A DNA stretch of 64,000 nt. Source: CBDFHC01 sp965247585 (GTDB taxonomy: Bacteria > Chloroflexota > Dehalococcoidia > Lucifugimonadales > GCA-2712585). Positions 1 to 8,644 of the stretch are shown here, in pieces. The stretch spans positions 1,116,001 through 1,180,000 of the forward strand of contig CBDFHC010000005.1 in the NCBI GenBank assembly GCA_965247585.1. The letters are read 5' to 3'. The position numbers and the translations under genes were made by a program. Below the pieces are notes generated by a model. That model ran no database searches. It saw only the letters and a list, made by a program, of their open reading frames with translations, and was not told the origin of the DNA. The first letter of the stretch is position 1. Each line of letters opens with the position of its first letter.

Positions 1-1392
1 GAGCTGGGCCTCAATAACACGATTATGGTCATGCAGTCTAACGGCGGGATGATGCCCTCCGATCTTGCCCGGGAACGGCCTGTCCACATCATAGAGTCAG
101 GCCCCGCGGCGGGCGTCGCCGGCTGCGCCCACCTGGCCCGGAAGATGGGGCTCCAGAACGTGATGACGCTGGACATGGGCGGCACCACCGCAAAGGCCGC
201 GCTCATAGAAGACGGCCAGGTGTCCCGCTCCCCGGAGTATGAGGTGGGGGGTCCGGTCAGCATTGGCCATCGGCTGGTCAAGGGCAGCGGGTTCGTGCTA
301 CGCGTTCCCTCAGTAGACCTGGCGGAAGTGGGCGCCGGAGGCGGCAGCGTTGCCTGGGCCGACGAAGCGGGGGCGCTGCGGGTTGGACCCCACAGCGCCG
401 GGGCCGACCCGGGACCCGCTTGCTATAACCTGGGCGGAGAGCAGCCAACCATAACGGATGCCAATGTCTTTCTTGGCTTCACCAACCCCGAATACCTGGC
501 CGGGGGCTCCTTGCCGGTGCACCCGCACCTGGCCGAAAAGGCCATCAGCGACGTGGTAGCCAGACCATTGGGCCTCGATACGACGGTGGCGGCCTGGGGC
601 ATCCGCACAATCGCCAACTCCAGCCTGATCCGGGCGCTTCGCGCGGTCTCCACCGAGCGAGGCCGCGATCCCCGCCGATTTGACCTGTTTGCCTTCGGCG
701 GTATGGGGCCGGTCCACGCCGCCGATCTGGCAGCCGAGCTGGGAATCAACCGCGTGATCGTTCCACCGTTGGCCGGCCTCTTTAGCGCCCTGGGCCTCCT
801 GTTTGCCGACGTGGAGCACCACCTGATCCGCACCTTCTACGGCCAGACCCAGTCCCTGGACTACGGCCGCGCCAACCAGGTAATTGACGACCTCATGGCC
901 GAGGCCTCATCCACGTTGCTGCGGGGTGGCTTCGACAGCGCCAGCCAGCGGCTAGAGCTATCCGTCGACGCCCGCTACGTGGGCCAGGACTACGCCCTCA
1001 CTATTCCGCTCGCCGACGCCCACCTGCAACCGGACCGCATTGGCGACCTGGTTGAGGGATTTCACCAGGAGCATCAGAAAACCTACGGCTATCGCTCTGA
1101 TAAAGAGGCAGTCCAAGTCGTCGCCTTCCGCTGCCTGGGCCGCGCCCTGTCCCAGACCTCCCGCGTGCCTGAGACGCTCCAAGTGGCTGAGGCGTCAACA
1201 ACAACCCACTCCTCCCAGCGCCGCGCCTACTTCGGACCAGACACCGGTTGGCTCGACACCCCCGTAACTACCCGCGACGCCTTATCCACCACCCCACGAC
1301 TGGGACCCGTCCTGGTGGAGGAAGACACCTCACTTACGCTAGTCCCCCCGGCTGGCAGGTATCCCTGGACGAATGGTCTAATATCCTGCTAA
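1..1392 (+). CDS. hyuA: Hydantoinase/oxoprolinase subunit A, 3' part (5' end outside window)
   Basis: The reading frame is open from the first base, so this is the C-terminal 463 residues of a protein of about 700. The HyuA family is the ATP-using subunit of N-methylhydantoinase, 5-oxoprolinase and acetone-carboxylase-like enzymes. Visible family motifs are MQSNGG near residue 11, ESGPAAGVAG, the phosphate-binding DMGGTTAKAAL, a Gly-rich GAGGGSVAW and FGGMGPVHAADLA. The stop is followed by about 145 non-coding bases, so it probably ends its transcription unit. A HyuB partner would be expected upstream, outside the window. A second, complete HyuA lies at 39855-41966; the two share motifs but are clearly diverged. 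The exact substrate (hydantoin, oxoproline or another cyclic amide) cannot be read from the sequence. Confidence 0.9.
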   Translation, partial: ELGLNNTIMVMQSNGGMMPSDLARERPVHIIESGPAAGVAGCAHLARKMGLQNVMTLDMGGTTAKAALIEDGQVSRSPEYEVGGPVSIGHRLVKGSGFVLRVPSVDLAEVGAGGGSVAWADEAGALRVGPHSAGADPGPACYNLGGEQPTITDANVFLGFTNPEYLAGGSLPVHPHLAEKAISDVVARPLGLDTTVAAWGIRTIANSSLIRALRAVSTERGRDPRRFDLFAFGGMGPVHAADLAAELGINRVIVPPLAGLFSALGLLFADVEHHLIRTFYGQTQSLDYGRANQVIDDLMAEASSTLLRGGFDSASQRLELSVDARYVGQDYALTIPLADAHLQPDRIGDLVEGFHQEHQKTYGYRSDKEAVQVVAFRCLGRALSQTSRVPETLQVAEASTTTHSSQRRAYFGPDTGWLDTPVTTRDALSTTPRLGPVLVEEDTSLTLVPPAGRYPWTNGLISC

Positions 1393-1538
1393 CTCACAAC
1401 GCCTCCCCTTAACTCCAAGGCCGTTGCGGTTGGGTATAATTCACATGCCATGTTCACCATCTGATAGCCATGTTTCAGGAGTACGACGCGGCGATCAGCT
1501 TGTTCAGGTGAGCCACTTTCCCTTGCTGAGAGGTAAGG

Positions 1539-2123
1539 ATGGATGACTCGAAAATTGCTTCTATAATGGGCCGCCTATGGTCTCCCATCGCCGCGGTTAC
1601 CAGCTACTGGCAAGGCAAGGCCAACGCGCAGATTGCGGTGGCCATCGGAGCAGCATCTATCGTTCCCCACATGCCGCGGGTGTTGGTGCAGATATACAAA
1701 GGGAACTTCAGCCACGACCTTATCTATCAGAGCCAGGGCTTTGCCCTCAACTTTCCTCGCAAAGAACAGCTTCACTTCATCAAGGACTTCGGGCTTGTCT
1801 CCGGCCGCGACCGGGACAAGCTGGCTGACGTTGCGTACGAGCGCCGCGCCTCCGGCAGTCCGTTGTTGACCGATTGCTGGGGCTTCCTGGATTGCCGGGT
1901 GGTCAACGCCATGGACGCCGGGGATATGACCTGCTTCTTGGGCGAAGTGCTGGAAGGCAACACCCTGTCGGACGGCGAGCCGATGTGGTGGCGCGAGGCC
2001 CGCCGGGAGATTCCCCCAGAGTGGAACGAAGAGTGGGACCGGAAGGTAGGCCAAGAGATCCGGCGTTCGATTCAGCGCATGCAGCAAATCGATTACGCGC
2101 CTTGGAAGGGCCGCCAAGATTGA
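1539..2123 (+). CDS. Flavin reductase-like (FMN-binding split barrel) protein
   Basis: This 194-residue soluble protein has the look of a flavoredoxin/flavin-reductase domain. The N-terminal part contains AQIAVAIGAASIVPHMPRVLVQIYKGN, here a region corresponding to the strand pair that binds FMN, followed by the typical HDLIYQSQGFALN segment and, later, DCWGFLDCRVVNAMDAGD, which resembles the conserved acidic flavin-reductase motif. Such proteins reduce free FMN/FAD for partner monooxygenases or act as small redox carriers. The start ATG follows GAGGTAAGG. A TATAAT box lies at 1435-1440, but I see no good -35 element. It precedes the CinA/NadD-like fusion by about 40 bases and may be cotranscribed with it. 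The family call is by pattern only and the partner is unknown. Confidence 0.6.
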   Translation: MDDSKIASIMGRLWSPIAAVTSYWQGKANAQIAVAIGAASIVPHMPRVLVQIYKGNFSHDLIYQSQGFALNFPRKEQLHFIKDFGLVSGRDRDKLADVAYERRASGSPLLTDCWGFLDCRVVNAMDAGDMTCFLGEVLEGNTLSDGEPMWWREARREIPPEWNEEWDRKVGQEIRRSIQRMQQIDYAPWKGRQD

Positions 2124-2160
2124 ATCCTGCTAAATCCCGAAACCGGAGTGTCTGCTAGCC

Positions 2161-3306
2161 ATGGCCATGTCCACCGGCCCCCAGGCCTTGATTCAGAGAA
2201 TCCACGACGCGCCGCCGCAAGGGGTGTTAGCGGTGACCGGCGCTGGCAGCCAGGGGGTTGCCTGGCTGTTGGGAGTCTCCGGGGCGTCGCGCACCTTGCT
2301 AGAGGTGTTGGTGCCTTACGGCTCCAAGTCGATGATTGAATTTCTAGGGCACGAGCCAACCCAGTACGTTTCCCCGGAGACGGCACGGGAGATGGCACGG
2401 GCGGCCTACAATCGGGCGCTGCGGCTTCGCGAAGGTCCGGCGCCGGTCCTGGGTCTAGGCTGCACCGCTACTATCGCCACCGACCGGCCCAAGCGCGGTG
2501 ACCACCGCTGCTGCATAGCGACTTGGAGCGAGACAGGATTCGCCTCTTACAACTTGCGGTTCGACAAAGGCCGCCGCGACCGGGCCGGAGAGGAAGAGGT
2601 GGTCAGCTGGCTTCTGCTGCAGGCCCTGGCCAAGGTGTGCGGCATTGAGGAAGAAGTACCGCTGGGGCTGACGCCCGAGGACGAGTTGGTGGTCCATAGC
2701 CAGCAACATGAGGACCCTATATCCCGGCTGCTATCGGGCGACGTGGACAGCGTGACAGTCCATGCCGACGGCCGGCTGGAGCCGGACGGCGCCCCTTGCG
2801 CCGCGCTGCTGACAGGCTCGTTCAACCCCTTTCACCGAGGCCATGAGGAGCTGGCCCGCGTTGCCAGTGAGATCCTGTGCGCCGAGGTCTGCTATGAGCT
2901 TTCGGTCTTGAACGTGGACAAACCCCCATTGGCCCGGGAGGAAATAGAACGTAGAACCCGCCAGCTCCGGGGGAAGGGCACGCTGGTGCTGACGCGGGCT
3001 GAGACGTTCCAGAAGAAGGCGGCGCTGTTCCCCGGAGTTGCTTTCGTTGTGGGTTGGGACACGGCCATAAGGTTGGTGGCGCCCCGCTATTATGGCGGTA
3101 ACGGCGATGCAATGCTGGCGGCACTGGCCCAAATGCGGGCTGCGGGCTGCCGGTTTTTGGTGGCGGGAAGGGACGACAACGGAACGTTCAAGAGCCTGAA
3201 CGACGTAGAGGTCCCGCAAGGGTTCAGCTCCATATTTCAAGCCATACCGGAGAAACGGTTTCGGACCGATATCTCCTCCACGGCATTGAGGGCGCGGGGG
3301 GCCTAA
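2161..3306 (+). CDS. Fusion of CinA/PncC-like domain and NMN adenylyltransferase-like domain
   Basis: The product is 381 residues with two parts. Residues 1 to about 190 resemble the CinA C-terminal (NMN deamidase, PncC) fold: an early GVLAVTGAGSQGVAWLLGVSGAS, then VPYGSKSMIEFLG and GLGCTATIATDRPKRGDHR. Residues about 215-381 are a nucleotidylyltransferase of the NadD/NMNAT type: GSFNPFHRGHEELA contains the HxGH nucleotide-binding motif, and RTDISSTALR near the C-terminus is the ISSTxxR motif. The combination suggests one protein acting at the NMN node of NAD metabolism: recycling NMN by deamidation and/or adenylating it. Proteins with this domain order are known in some plants and fungi; I infer function from domains only. 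Reading frame and motifs look intact. The start ATG at 2161 could also be the ATG at 2167. Confidence 0.75.
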   Translation: MAMSTGPQALIQRIHDAPPQGVLAVTGAGSQGVAWLLGVSGASRTLLEVLVPYGSKSMIEFLGHEPTQYVSPETAREMARAAYNRALRLREGPAPVLGLGCTATIATDRPKRGDHRCCIATWSETGFASYNLRFDKGRRDRAGEEEVVSWLLLQALAKVCGIEEEVPLGLTPEDELVVHSQQHEDPISRLLSGDVDSVTVHADGRLEPDGAPCAALLTGSFNPFHRGHEELARVASEILCAEVCYELSVLNVDKPPLAREEIERRTRQLRGKGTLVLTRAETFQKKAALFPGVAFVVGWDTAIRLVAPRYYGGNGDAMLAALAQMRAAGCRFLVAGRDDNGTFKSLNDVEVPQGFSSIFQAIPEKRFRTDISSTALRARGA

Positions 3307-3387
3307 TAACCTTTTACCGATGTTTAAGGCCGATGTTTCAGATCGCCCGACCCACTGCTCTCTAAAGGCAGCGCCCATAAAGAGTGG

Positions 3388-3684
3388 CTATTCCTTGAGA
3401 TCGATGACGACGTTTCTGAATCGTGACGAACCGGTATTAATCACACGGTGGACTGAGTCCTTATGACCCATGCTTACCTATCCCAGGATGTAGTCCTTCT
3501 CATTATCGGTCCCGTCTTCGAACTCACCCCTGAGCCTTCCGGCTTCGTATACCACAAAGACGTAATGCATTGTGTGCCGGTGCCAGGGGCTGGCCTCCCC
3601 GGGCTCAAGGATGAGGTCCCAGACCTTGATATGGTCGTTCTCCAACCGGAAGCTGGTGCCAACGTCTCCCAGTTCCAGTGTCAT
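3388..3684 (-). pseudogene. Small cupin-domain protein interrupted by an in-frame amber codon
   Basis: Reading the minus strand from ATG at 3684, the frame gives MTLELGDVGTSF, then KVWDLILEPGEASPWHRHTM with the cupin metal-ligand histidines, and YVFVVYEAGRLRGEFEDG. A TAG at 3478-3480 stops it after 68 residues. The same frame then continues for 29 more codons with HRVINTGSSRFRNVVIDLKE, which is the usual C-terminal strand set of these small cupins, and ends with a second TAG. A single base change therefore splits an otherwise complete 98-residue one-domain cupin. RBS-like AAACGGAGG lies just before the ATG. The function of the intact form is unknown. Confidence 0.75.
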
Positions 3685-4013
3685 GGACAACCTCCGTTTA
3701 TCAGATAGTCTGTAGGTAGCGCATGTTATATGCCACGAGCAAAGAATCACGTAGATTAGCAATCTTGGTTGCGAAGACTGTGCAAAGCTTAGCGACTAAA
3801 GGACAGGAGGAGCCCGGTGGCGGGGCCCGGCTGGACTGCGAACCACTCCGGGCATATCATTTGCTATACCATCCGATCAGCGCTGTTTGGGCAAGGGCAC
3901 GCATTAGCGAGCGACATGCACTCGATGCCTCGGCGGACTCAAGCCAGGGATGGTCCGATGGTGTTCAGTATCTGAGTGCCATCCATGATCCAATACGCCA
4001 ACCGGAGGAATTT
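3685..4013. other. Non-coding or unrecognised stretch
   Basis: The plus strand is open here in the frame of the following small gene, but the translation (rich in Arg, Ala and Ser, no motif) does not look like protein. I see no RNA gene or clear promoter. It separates the broken cupin from the GatC-like gene. Confidence 0.5.
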
Positions 4014-4202
4014 GTGACTGATCTAACTCCCGTGGATACAAAGGCGCTGGGACGGGCCGTGGATATTGACCTGCAGGAACCCTACCTGTCCGAGGTGACT
4101 GAGATGCTCAACGCAATCATTGAGGCGGTGGACGAGATCGACTACCCCGGACTGGAGTCGGTGGAGCCTTTGCCCATTATCCTTCCCGGCGAGGAGGCAT
4201 AA
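4014..4202 (+). CDS. GatC-like small acidic protein paired with amidase
   Basis: The gene encodes 62 residues starting at GTG (4014), chosen because GGAGGAA sits five bases upstream and because the in-frame sequence further upstream is unlike protein. The product is acidic and helical: RAVDIDLQEPYLSEVTEM, AIIEAVDEIDYPGLESVEP, ending PLPIILPGEEA. This follows the pattern of GatC, the small subunit that stabilises the amidase GatA in Asp/Glu-tRNA amidotransferase. The stop TAA is one base before the amidase ATG, so the two are surely cotranscribed and probably translationally coupled. A similar arrangement occurs at 37302-37493 on the other strand. I infer that it is a chaperone-like or structural partner of the amidase rather than a true tRNA-dependent GatC, since no GatB is nearby. 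Confidence 0.65.
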   Translation: MTDLTPVDTKALGRAVDIDLQEPYLSEVTEMLNAIIEAVDEIDYPGLESVEPLPIILPGEEA

Positions 4203-4203
4203 C

Positions 4204-5616
4204 ATGGCCAACACTGAGCTTGCATACCAGAGCGCCACGGAGCTGGGCCGGCGCATCAAGGAGAAGGCGATCTCCCCGGTTGAGGTGGTCCAGGCCTATC
4301 TGGACCGTATCCAGGAGGTGGACCACAAACTGCATTCCTACATCACCGTGTGCGCCGAAGAAGCCCTTGAGGCGGCGCGGGAAGCCGAGACCGCTATTGT
4401 CAACGGCCATTACCGGGGCCCCATGCACGGCATTCCCGTGGCAGTAAAGGACCAGTGGTGGACGAAAGGCGTGCGCACCACCGCCGGGTCAACCATCCTC
4501 AAGGACTTTGTCGCTCAGGAAGATGCCACGGTGATGGCCAATCTCAAGGGAGCCGGAAGTATTCTTCTAGGCAAGACCAACCTCACCGAGTTTGCAGTGG
4601 CTTTGCCGTTCCGCTATCCATACGGTGTGCCCACCAACCCATGGGACCTGACCCGAATGCCCGGTGGCTCCAGCGCCGGCTCGGCCTCCGGCGTAGCAGC
4701 CGGACTGTGTGCCACCGCCCTGGGGGAGGACACAGGAGGCTCTATTCGCAGTCCTGCCTCTTACTGCGGAATAGTGGGCTTGCGGCCCACCTGGGGACGT
4801 GTGAGCCGGTACGGACTGCTGGGCTCGGCCTGGTCCTTCGATTCCATTGGCCCGATGTCGCGGACGGTAGAGGACTGCGCCATGACCCTTGGAGCCATTG
4901 CCGGGCATGATCCAAAGGACCCGTACACATGGAACGTCCCAGTACCCGATTACACCGCGTCCTTGGACGGCGACATTCGAAATATCCGAGTTGGGGTGGT
5001 CACCGAGCAGACCCAGTCCGGTGCGGTGGAGCCCGAGACTCGAGAGTTGGTCCTCAAAGCTATAGAGGTCATCAAGGAGTTGGGCGGGCCTGTGCAGGAG
5101 GTGTCCATCCCCATGATTGTCAATGCGGGGTCTATCTATTGGGGGGCCACGCTTTTGGAAAGCGCTACTACCCACTACCACAACATCCGCCACCGGCAGC
5201 AGGAGTACGACCACAACATGCAGGTGGCCTTACTGACTGGGAGTCTGATACCCGCTCAGACCTACTACAAGGCCCAGCGACTCAGGCAGGTGCTTCGGAG
5301 GCAGGTCTTGGACGCATTGAAGCAGGTGGACGTGTTGGTGCTGCCAACCAAGGAGGCGCCGGCGCCGCCGGTTCTTGCCAAGCCGGGTCTAGGATCCAAG
5401 GCGGAGGTGAAGGAAAATGCCACGGGCAACAGCTTCACCTCACCAGCCAACCTGGCGGGGGTCCCGGCGATCACGGTGCCCTGCGGCTTTTCTTCGGGGA
5501 ACCTTCCCTTGGGCTTGCAGGTCATGGGCCGACCCATGGATGAGACCGCAGTGTTCCGGGTAGGCTACGCTTACCAGCAGGCTACCGACTGGCATAAAAG
5601 GAGACCGCCGATCTAG
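4204..5616 (+). CDS. Amidase, amidase-signature family
   Basis: The 470-residue product hydrolyses a C-N amide bond by the amidase-signature Ser-cisSer-Lys triad. The triad is visible: Lys82 in GIPVAVKDQ, Ser156 in MPGGSSAGSASG and the nucleophile Ser180 in DTGGSIRSPAS, with the standard 24-residue spacing between the serines. Also present are GIVGLRPTWGRVSRYG and SFDSIGPMSRTVEDCA. Length is normal for the family. ATG at 4204 has GAGGAGGC upstream and lies one base after the GatC-like stop. The protein is GatA-like overall, but substrate specificity cannot be predicted. No signal peptide is seen, so it is cytoplasmic. Two other amidases lie at 18169-19575 and 35877-37292. Confidence 0.92.
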   Translation: MANTELAYQSATELGRRIKEKAISPVEVVQAYLDRIQEVDHKLHSYITVCAEEALEAAREAETAIVNGHYRGPMHGIPVAVKDQWWTKGVRTTAGSTILKDFVAQEDATVMANLKGAGSILLGKTNLTEFAVALPFRYPYGVPTNPWDLTRMPGGSSAGSASGVAAGLCATALGEDTGGSIRSPASYCGIVGLRPTWGRVSRYGLLGSAWSFDSIGPMSRTVEDCAMTLGAIAGHDPKDPYTWNVPVPDYTASLDGDIRNIRVGVVTEQTQSGAVEPETRELVLKAIEVIKELGGPVQEVSIPMIVNAGSIYWGATLLESATTHYHNIRHRQQEYDHNMQVALLTGSLIPAQTYYKAQRLRQVLRRQVLDALKQVDVLVLPTKEAPAPPVLAKPGLGSKAEVKENATGNSFTSPANLAGVPAITVPCGFSSGNLPLGLQVMGRPMDETAVFRVGYAYQQATDWHKRRPPI

Positions 5617-5795
5617 GTTGGAGGATTGGAGCGGGAGTTGGTCTGCGAAGACGGCGATAAATAATTGCCTTGCGTAGAAAAGAAGAGTTGGAGAACTGCG
5701 TCCGAAAATAAGTGAAGTGGCCGCCGGAAGCTACCCCTTCTTGTCTCCGTACACCTGGCCAGGCAGTGACGACACGAAGAAGAAGGTGAAAGTAA

Positions 5796-7457
5796 TTGCC
5801 CGAATACTACAACCTTGGAAGCCATCGCCTGACGGTCACAACAAGCTCTCCCGAGGGACAGCTTTGGTTCGATCGCGGGTTGTTGTTGTGCTATGGGTTC
5901 AACCATGGGGAGGCGGTTAAATGCTTCCGCCGGCTGTTGGAATCCGACCCAAATTGCGCCATGGCATATTGGGGGATCGCATATGCCCTAGGGCCGAATT
6001 ACAACAAAGCTTGGGACGCCTTCGATGAAGCCGAGTTCAAGTTTGTACTGGCGGATGCATACGAGGCGACGTCCAGCGCCGTTGCTTTGCTGGATGGTGC
6101 GACGGAGATGGAACAGGCGATTATCCGCACACTGACGAACCGTTACCCCACCGCTGTGCCGGGGGCCGACCCTTTCGGATGGGTAGAAGATTACGCCGCC
6201 GAGATGCGTAAGGTCTATCACCAGTTCAGTGACAATCCCGATGTGTGCACTCTCTTTGCTGAATCGCTGATGAATCTCACTCCCTGGAAGCTATGGAATT
6301 TGAAGACCGGCGACATTGCTGAAGGCGCCAGCACGGCTGAAGCCACTGAAGTGCTTGAAGCGGCCCTCCGGCGGAACGAAGATGCAGGAGGTGCCTGGCA
6401 TCCCGGTCTGTTCCACATGTACATCCACCTGATGGAGATGTCGCCGCACCCGGAAAGGGCGCTGAAGGCGGCTGATAGACTGCGGAACCTTGTGCCGGAC
6501 TCGGGCCATCTACAGCACATGCCGACGCACATCGATGTGCTTTGTGGTCACTATCAAGCGGTCGTCGATTCCAATAGCGAAGCGATAGTCGCGGACCGGA
6601 AGTTTCAGGAGCGCGAAGGGACGATCAACTTTTATTCCATCTACCGCAGTCATAATTATCATTTCAAGGTCTACGGAGCGATGTTCCTTGGCCAGTACCG
6701 TCCGGCCATCGAAGCCGCCGAGGAGATGAGATCGTCGACTCTGACCGACGAGTTGTTGAGGGTGCAATCACCTCCTATGGCCGATTGGCTCGAAGGCTTC
6801 GTGTCAATTAAACAGCACGTGTTGATCCGTTTCGGAAGATGGGAAGAGATCCTCGCCCAGGAACTGCCGGAAGATAGGGAACTGTACTGCGTCACGACAG
6901 CTATGATGCGCTATGCCCGGGCAGTGGCCCTAGCTTCCAGCGGCGCCCTGCCGGCGGCGGAAAACGAATCGGCGCTCTTCGACGAGGCGCTGTCGCGGGT
7001 GCCGGAAAGCCGAAACATGTTCAACAACACATGCCTGGACATCCTGGCCATAGCGCGCGAGATGATGCTGGGTGAGATTGAGTACCGCCGGGAAAACTTC
7101 GAGGCGGCTTTTGCCCATCTGCGAAAATCAGTGGAACTGGACGACAACCTTCTCTATGAGGAGCCGTGGAGCTGGATGCAGCCAACACGACACGCGCTGG
7201 GCGCCCTGCTGTTGGAACAAGGTGAAGTGGAAGAGGCATGCCGAATCTATCGGGCGGACCTGGGTTACGATGACACGCTCAGCCGTGCCTGTCAGCATCC
7301 CGATAACGTTTGGAGTCTGCACGGGTATCACGAATGTCTTCGTCGTCTTGGACGAACGGCGGAAGCGGAGATCATCGAGCAACGGCTCAGGCTCGCCAAC
7401 GCCCGAACGGATGTGCCAGTGACGGCGTCCTGCTTTTGCCGGCTGGAAGCGCAGTGA
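5796..7457 (+). CDS. Tetratricopeptide-repeat protein
   Basis: This 553-residue soluble protein starts at TTG (5796) with AAGGTGA upstream. Its N-terminal part has the TPR hallmark FDRGLLLCYGFNHGEAVKCF followed by AMAYWGIAYALGPNYN. Further helical repeats occur through the middle (WHPGLFHMYIHLMEMSPHPE, LRNLVPDSGHLQHMPTHIDV) and near the C-terminus (EYRRENFEAAFAHLRKSVEL, LLLEQGEVEEACRIYRADLG). His-rich segments with HMYIHLMEMS and HLQHMPTHI recur in this TPR family, which is common in Chloroflexota and Acidobacteriota; a metal site is possible but unproven. The function is unknown; TPR arrays mediate protein-protein contacts. It stands alone, followed by IS debris. Confidence 0.75.
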   Translation: MPEYYNLGSHRLTVTTSSPEGQLWFDRGLLLCYGFNHGEAVKCFRRLLESDPNCAMAYWGIAYALGPNYNKAWDAFDEAEFKFVLADAYEATSSAVALLDGATEMEQAIIRTLTNRYPTAVPGADPFGWVEDYAAEMRKVYHQFSDNPDVCTLFAESLMNLTPWKLWNLKTGDIAEGASTAEATEVLEAALRRNEDAGGAWHPGLFHMYIHLMEMSPHPERALKAADRLRNLVPDSGHLQHMPTHIDVLCGHYQAVVDSNSEAIVADRKFQEREGTINFYSIYRSHNYHFKVYGAMFLGQYRPAIEAAEEMRSSTLTDELLRVQSPPMADWLEGFVSIKQHVLIRFGRWEEILAQELPEDRELYCVTTAMMRYARAVALASSGALPAAENESALFDEALSRVPESRNMFNNTCLDILAIAREMMLGEIEYRRENFEAAFAHLRKSVELDDNLLYEEPWSWMQPTRHALGALLLEQGEVEEACRIYRADLGYDDTLSRACQHPDNVWSLHGYHECLRRLGRTAEAEIIEQRLRLANARTDVPVTASCFCRLEAQ

Positions 7458-7541
7458 CGGGTTCACCGAGGCCGACTGGGACCGAGCAGTAGACCTTATC
7501 CTTGAAGTCATCAGATGTGAAGTGAGGTAGCCAGGGCGAGG

Positions 7542-8159
7542 TGAGGTGGACCCCAATTTCGTACTGGTGGTTAAGAGCGGGTCCCATCGTTCCTGGAAAG
7601 ACAAACACCCGCTTTTCAGGGTTCCACCTCCCATTCGCTGACCTGCTTACAGTATCTTCTGTTTTTTGTTCAAACAACTGCAGCAGTGTCAGGTAGCCCA
7701 GCGCTTGATGGGGCCGCTGGGCGTTGTAGAACCGGAAGTATTATCCAATTCCCTTCCGGGCCTCCCTCACGCTCTCGTAGGCCTTCAGGTACACCTCCTC
7801 GTACTTCACCGTGCGCCATAGCCGCTCGATGAAGAGATTATCCAGGTATCGCCCTTTCCATCCATGCTGATCCTGATTCCCTGCCGCTCCAGGGTTACAG
7901 TTAACGCTTCACTGGTGAACTGGCTCCCCTGGTCGGTGTTGAAGACCTCCGACCGTCTCTTGCTCAGTGCCTCCTCCAGGGCTGCCACACAGAAGTCCGC
8001 GTCCAGGCTGTTGGACAGGCGCCAGCTCCGCACATAGCGGCTGTACCAGTCCATAATGGCCACCAGGTAGAGGAACCCCCGGGCCATGGGGATATAGGTG
8101 ATGTCCCCAGCCCACACCTGATTGAGCCAGGATATCTCCAGCCCCCGCAGCAGGTAGGG
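7542..8159 (-). mobile_element. Decayed IS3-type element, 3' part of transposase
   Basis: The terminus TGAGGTGGACCCC at 7542 and subterminal TTAAGAGCGGGTCC match the ends of the fuller element at 42973-44180. On the minus strand the OrfB integrase core is recognisable: MWAGDITYIPMARGFLYLVA, DWYSRYV, FNTDQGSQFTSEAL, and further on the tail YNAQRPHQALGY near 7700. The frame is broken after MDGKG, where bases are missing, and again near 7740. It stops abruptly at 8159 inside the codons for YPYLL, where a different IS end begins. A 14-bp matching tip, TGGGGTCCACCTCA, at 8625-8638 may be its other end. Confidence 0.8.
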
Positions 8160-8300
8160 TGTAGGCGTTCAGCGATAATGGGACACATTTAAGGGGAGAA
8201 AAACCTGAGGGTGATAGTGGATTTGGACTCTTGGTGTTGGGTATCAATTATCCACATCAAGAAAGGATCAAGAAGTGTCCTAGAGCAACACAGGTCCATT
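8160..8300 (+). repeat. Solo left end of the TGTA-type IS, inserted into the older IS relic
   Basis: From 8160 the sequence reads TGTAGGCGTTCAGCGATAAT and continues for about 130 bases parallel to the left end and leader of the element at 24574, up to the transposase start (AGAAAGGATCAAGAAGTGTC here, against AGAAAGGAGCCAGAAGTGTC there). Beyond about 8290 the similarity is lost. It cuts the neighbouring IS relic at 8159. It contains no transposase gene. Confidence 0.8.
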
Positions 8301-8383
8301 CCATAGTAAACGAGTGAGGCGGACATGACGACTCAACAAGAGGGGTACAACGTAGGCGGAGTTCTCCTGCCACAGGAGCATTG

Positions 8384-8644
8384 ATGGTAAAACCGCAAAC
8401 TTGCGTAATAACTTTCTTATTTGAGAAGCCGCTTTTCTGTCTGTTTTGCGGTCGCCGAAACGTAGATACACTGGATGATCCGACACCTCTGTCGCCCTGT
8501 CCGCACGTTCAGTTCATAGCCACTGACGAATTGTACATATTCACTTCCAAGACCTTCGAATGCAAACGACCGATGGATAGTGATAATGGAGATGATGAAC
8601 TTTTTATCGATAGGATTTTGAATATGGGGTCCACCTCAGACTAA
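8384..8644 (+). CDS. Hypothetical protein with CxxC/CxH cluster, C-terminus possibly altered by an IS tip
   Basis: An 86-residue frame starts at ATG (8384) with AGGAG five bases upstream. The central segment FCLFCGRRNVDTLDDPTPLS is followed by PCPHVQFIATDELYIFTSK, giving CxxC and CxH pairs that could bind zinc; the FIATDE and YIFTS strands look like folded protein. The last residues are encoded across the 14-bp tip TGGGGTCCACCTCA, which matches an IS end, so the natural C-terminus may be lost. I do not recognise the family. It sits between IS debris and an unassigned stretch, with higher A+T than its surroundings, so it may be a transferred fragment. Confidence 0.4.
   Translation: MVKPQTCVITFLFEKPLFCLFCGRRNVDTLDDPTPLSPCPHVQFIATDELYIFTSKTFECKRPMDSDNGDDELFIDRILNMGSTSD

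Noticed and set aside
3478..3480. TAG codons inside the cupin and the IS630 gene as possible pyrrolysine sites
   Set aside because: Neither protein is a methylamine methyltransferase or other known Pyl protein, and other genes here use TAG as normal stop. Mutation is simpler.
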